A stretch of DNA of 20,264 nucleotides from positions 87,513-107,776 of the forward strand of contig JAMYWO010000086.1 in NCBI GenBank assembly GCA_024220525.1, written 5' to 3'. This DNA is from Cochliopodium minus. Lineage: Eukaryota > Discosea > Himatismenida > Cochliopodiidae. The notes under the pieces were generated by a model. That model searched no databases. It worked only from the letters and a program-made list of their open reading frames with translations, and had not been told where the DNA came from. Made by a program: the position numbers and the translations under genes. Of the stretch, positions 20,063 to 20,264 are shown in pieces; positions within the stretch are counted from its first letter, which is position 1; each line of letters starts with the position of its first letter.

Positions 20063-20264
20063 CACTCATATAATCATCCCTCCTTCATATGATTTTATTT
20101 TTTTGGAAAGTAAAAAGAAAATTCTATTTTGTAAAATCAACGATGAATATATTATGAACGTGATTAAAATAAAAAAATCTAATGTTAGTATATAAAATAA
20201 CACTTTATGTTGGATTGAAATAATGAACAAAATTGATTGATAATTAATTGAAGGAATCAATTGA
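20063..20264 (-). repeat. Dispersed promoter-like repeat, copy C (upstream of carrier), cut by window edge
   Basis: The block is identical to copy A except for four substitutions and has no indels over 202 bp. It runs off the window, so its distal boundary is unknown. Its conserved edge ATG (20069-20067) is here in frame with the carrier reading frame, through ATG AGT GCT ATG AAA, instead of opening a short upstream ORF as in copies A and B. Confidence 0.88.

Overview
This is a stretch of nuclear DNA from an AT-rich, intron-rich, single-celled eukaryote. The support is in the sequence: about 38 GT-AG introns of 49-460 nt, a type II tRNA-Leu with a Pol III T-run terminator, a RhoGEF (DH-PH) gene, an RCC1 gene and a peroxisome-type mitochondrial-family carrier. 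Genes end in TAA and read with the standard code, which argues against ciliates that reassign TAA. The gene content suits an amoeboid protist, but I cannot name the lineage.

Layout. 1-75: tRNA-Leu(CAA), cut at its 5' end by the window. 189-395 (-): a 68-residue orphan. 637-3685 (+): a coiled-coil protein with a C-terminal RING/zf-TRAF module. Its 5' end looks like a 14-codon exon followed by eight candidate exons of exactly 3 nt, each between good splice sites. 3757-4236 (-): a small intronless GNAT acetyltransferase of bacterial type. 4482-6217 (-): a ubiquitin-like domain joined to zinc fingers. 6460-9951 (+): a RhoGEF fused to a dynamin-type GTPase. 10148-15582 (+): an 11-exon, 889-residue helical protein that I do not recognise. 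15772-17142 (+): the 5' part of an RCC1-repeat gene. 17379-18223 (-): the 5' part of a beta-propeller-like gene. The last two genes face each other across an AT palindrome containing a single N (17244), and both lose their 3' ends there, so this is probably an assembly join. 18361-19952 (-): a complete six-exon carrier of the PMP34/ANT1 type.

A roughly 200-bp sequence occurs three times (4262-4463, about 6240-6372, 20063-20264). Each copy lies immediately upstream of an unrelated gene (GNAT, RhoGEF-dynamin, carrier) and points the same way relative to it. It behaves like a mobile or converted promoter/leader module and ends in a conserved ATGAGTG.

The genes do not form a pathway. The strongest candidates for something undescribed are the run of 3-nt exons, the dispersed promoter module, and the RhoGEF-dynamin fusion. 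Exon joins were checked by reading frame: the summed exon lengths of the four complete multi-exon models that could be checked (coiled-coil/RING gene, RhoGEF, helical protein, carrier) are each divisible by three.
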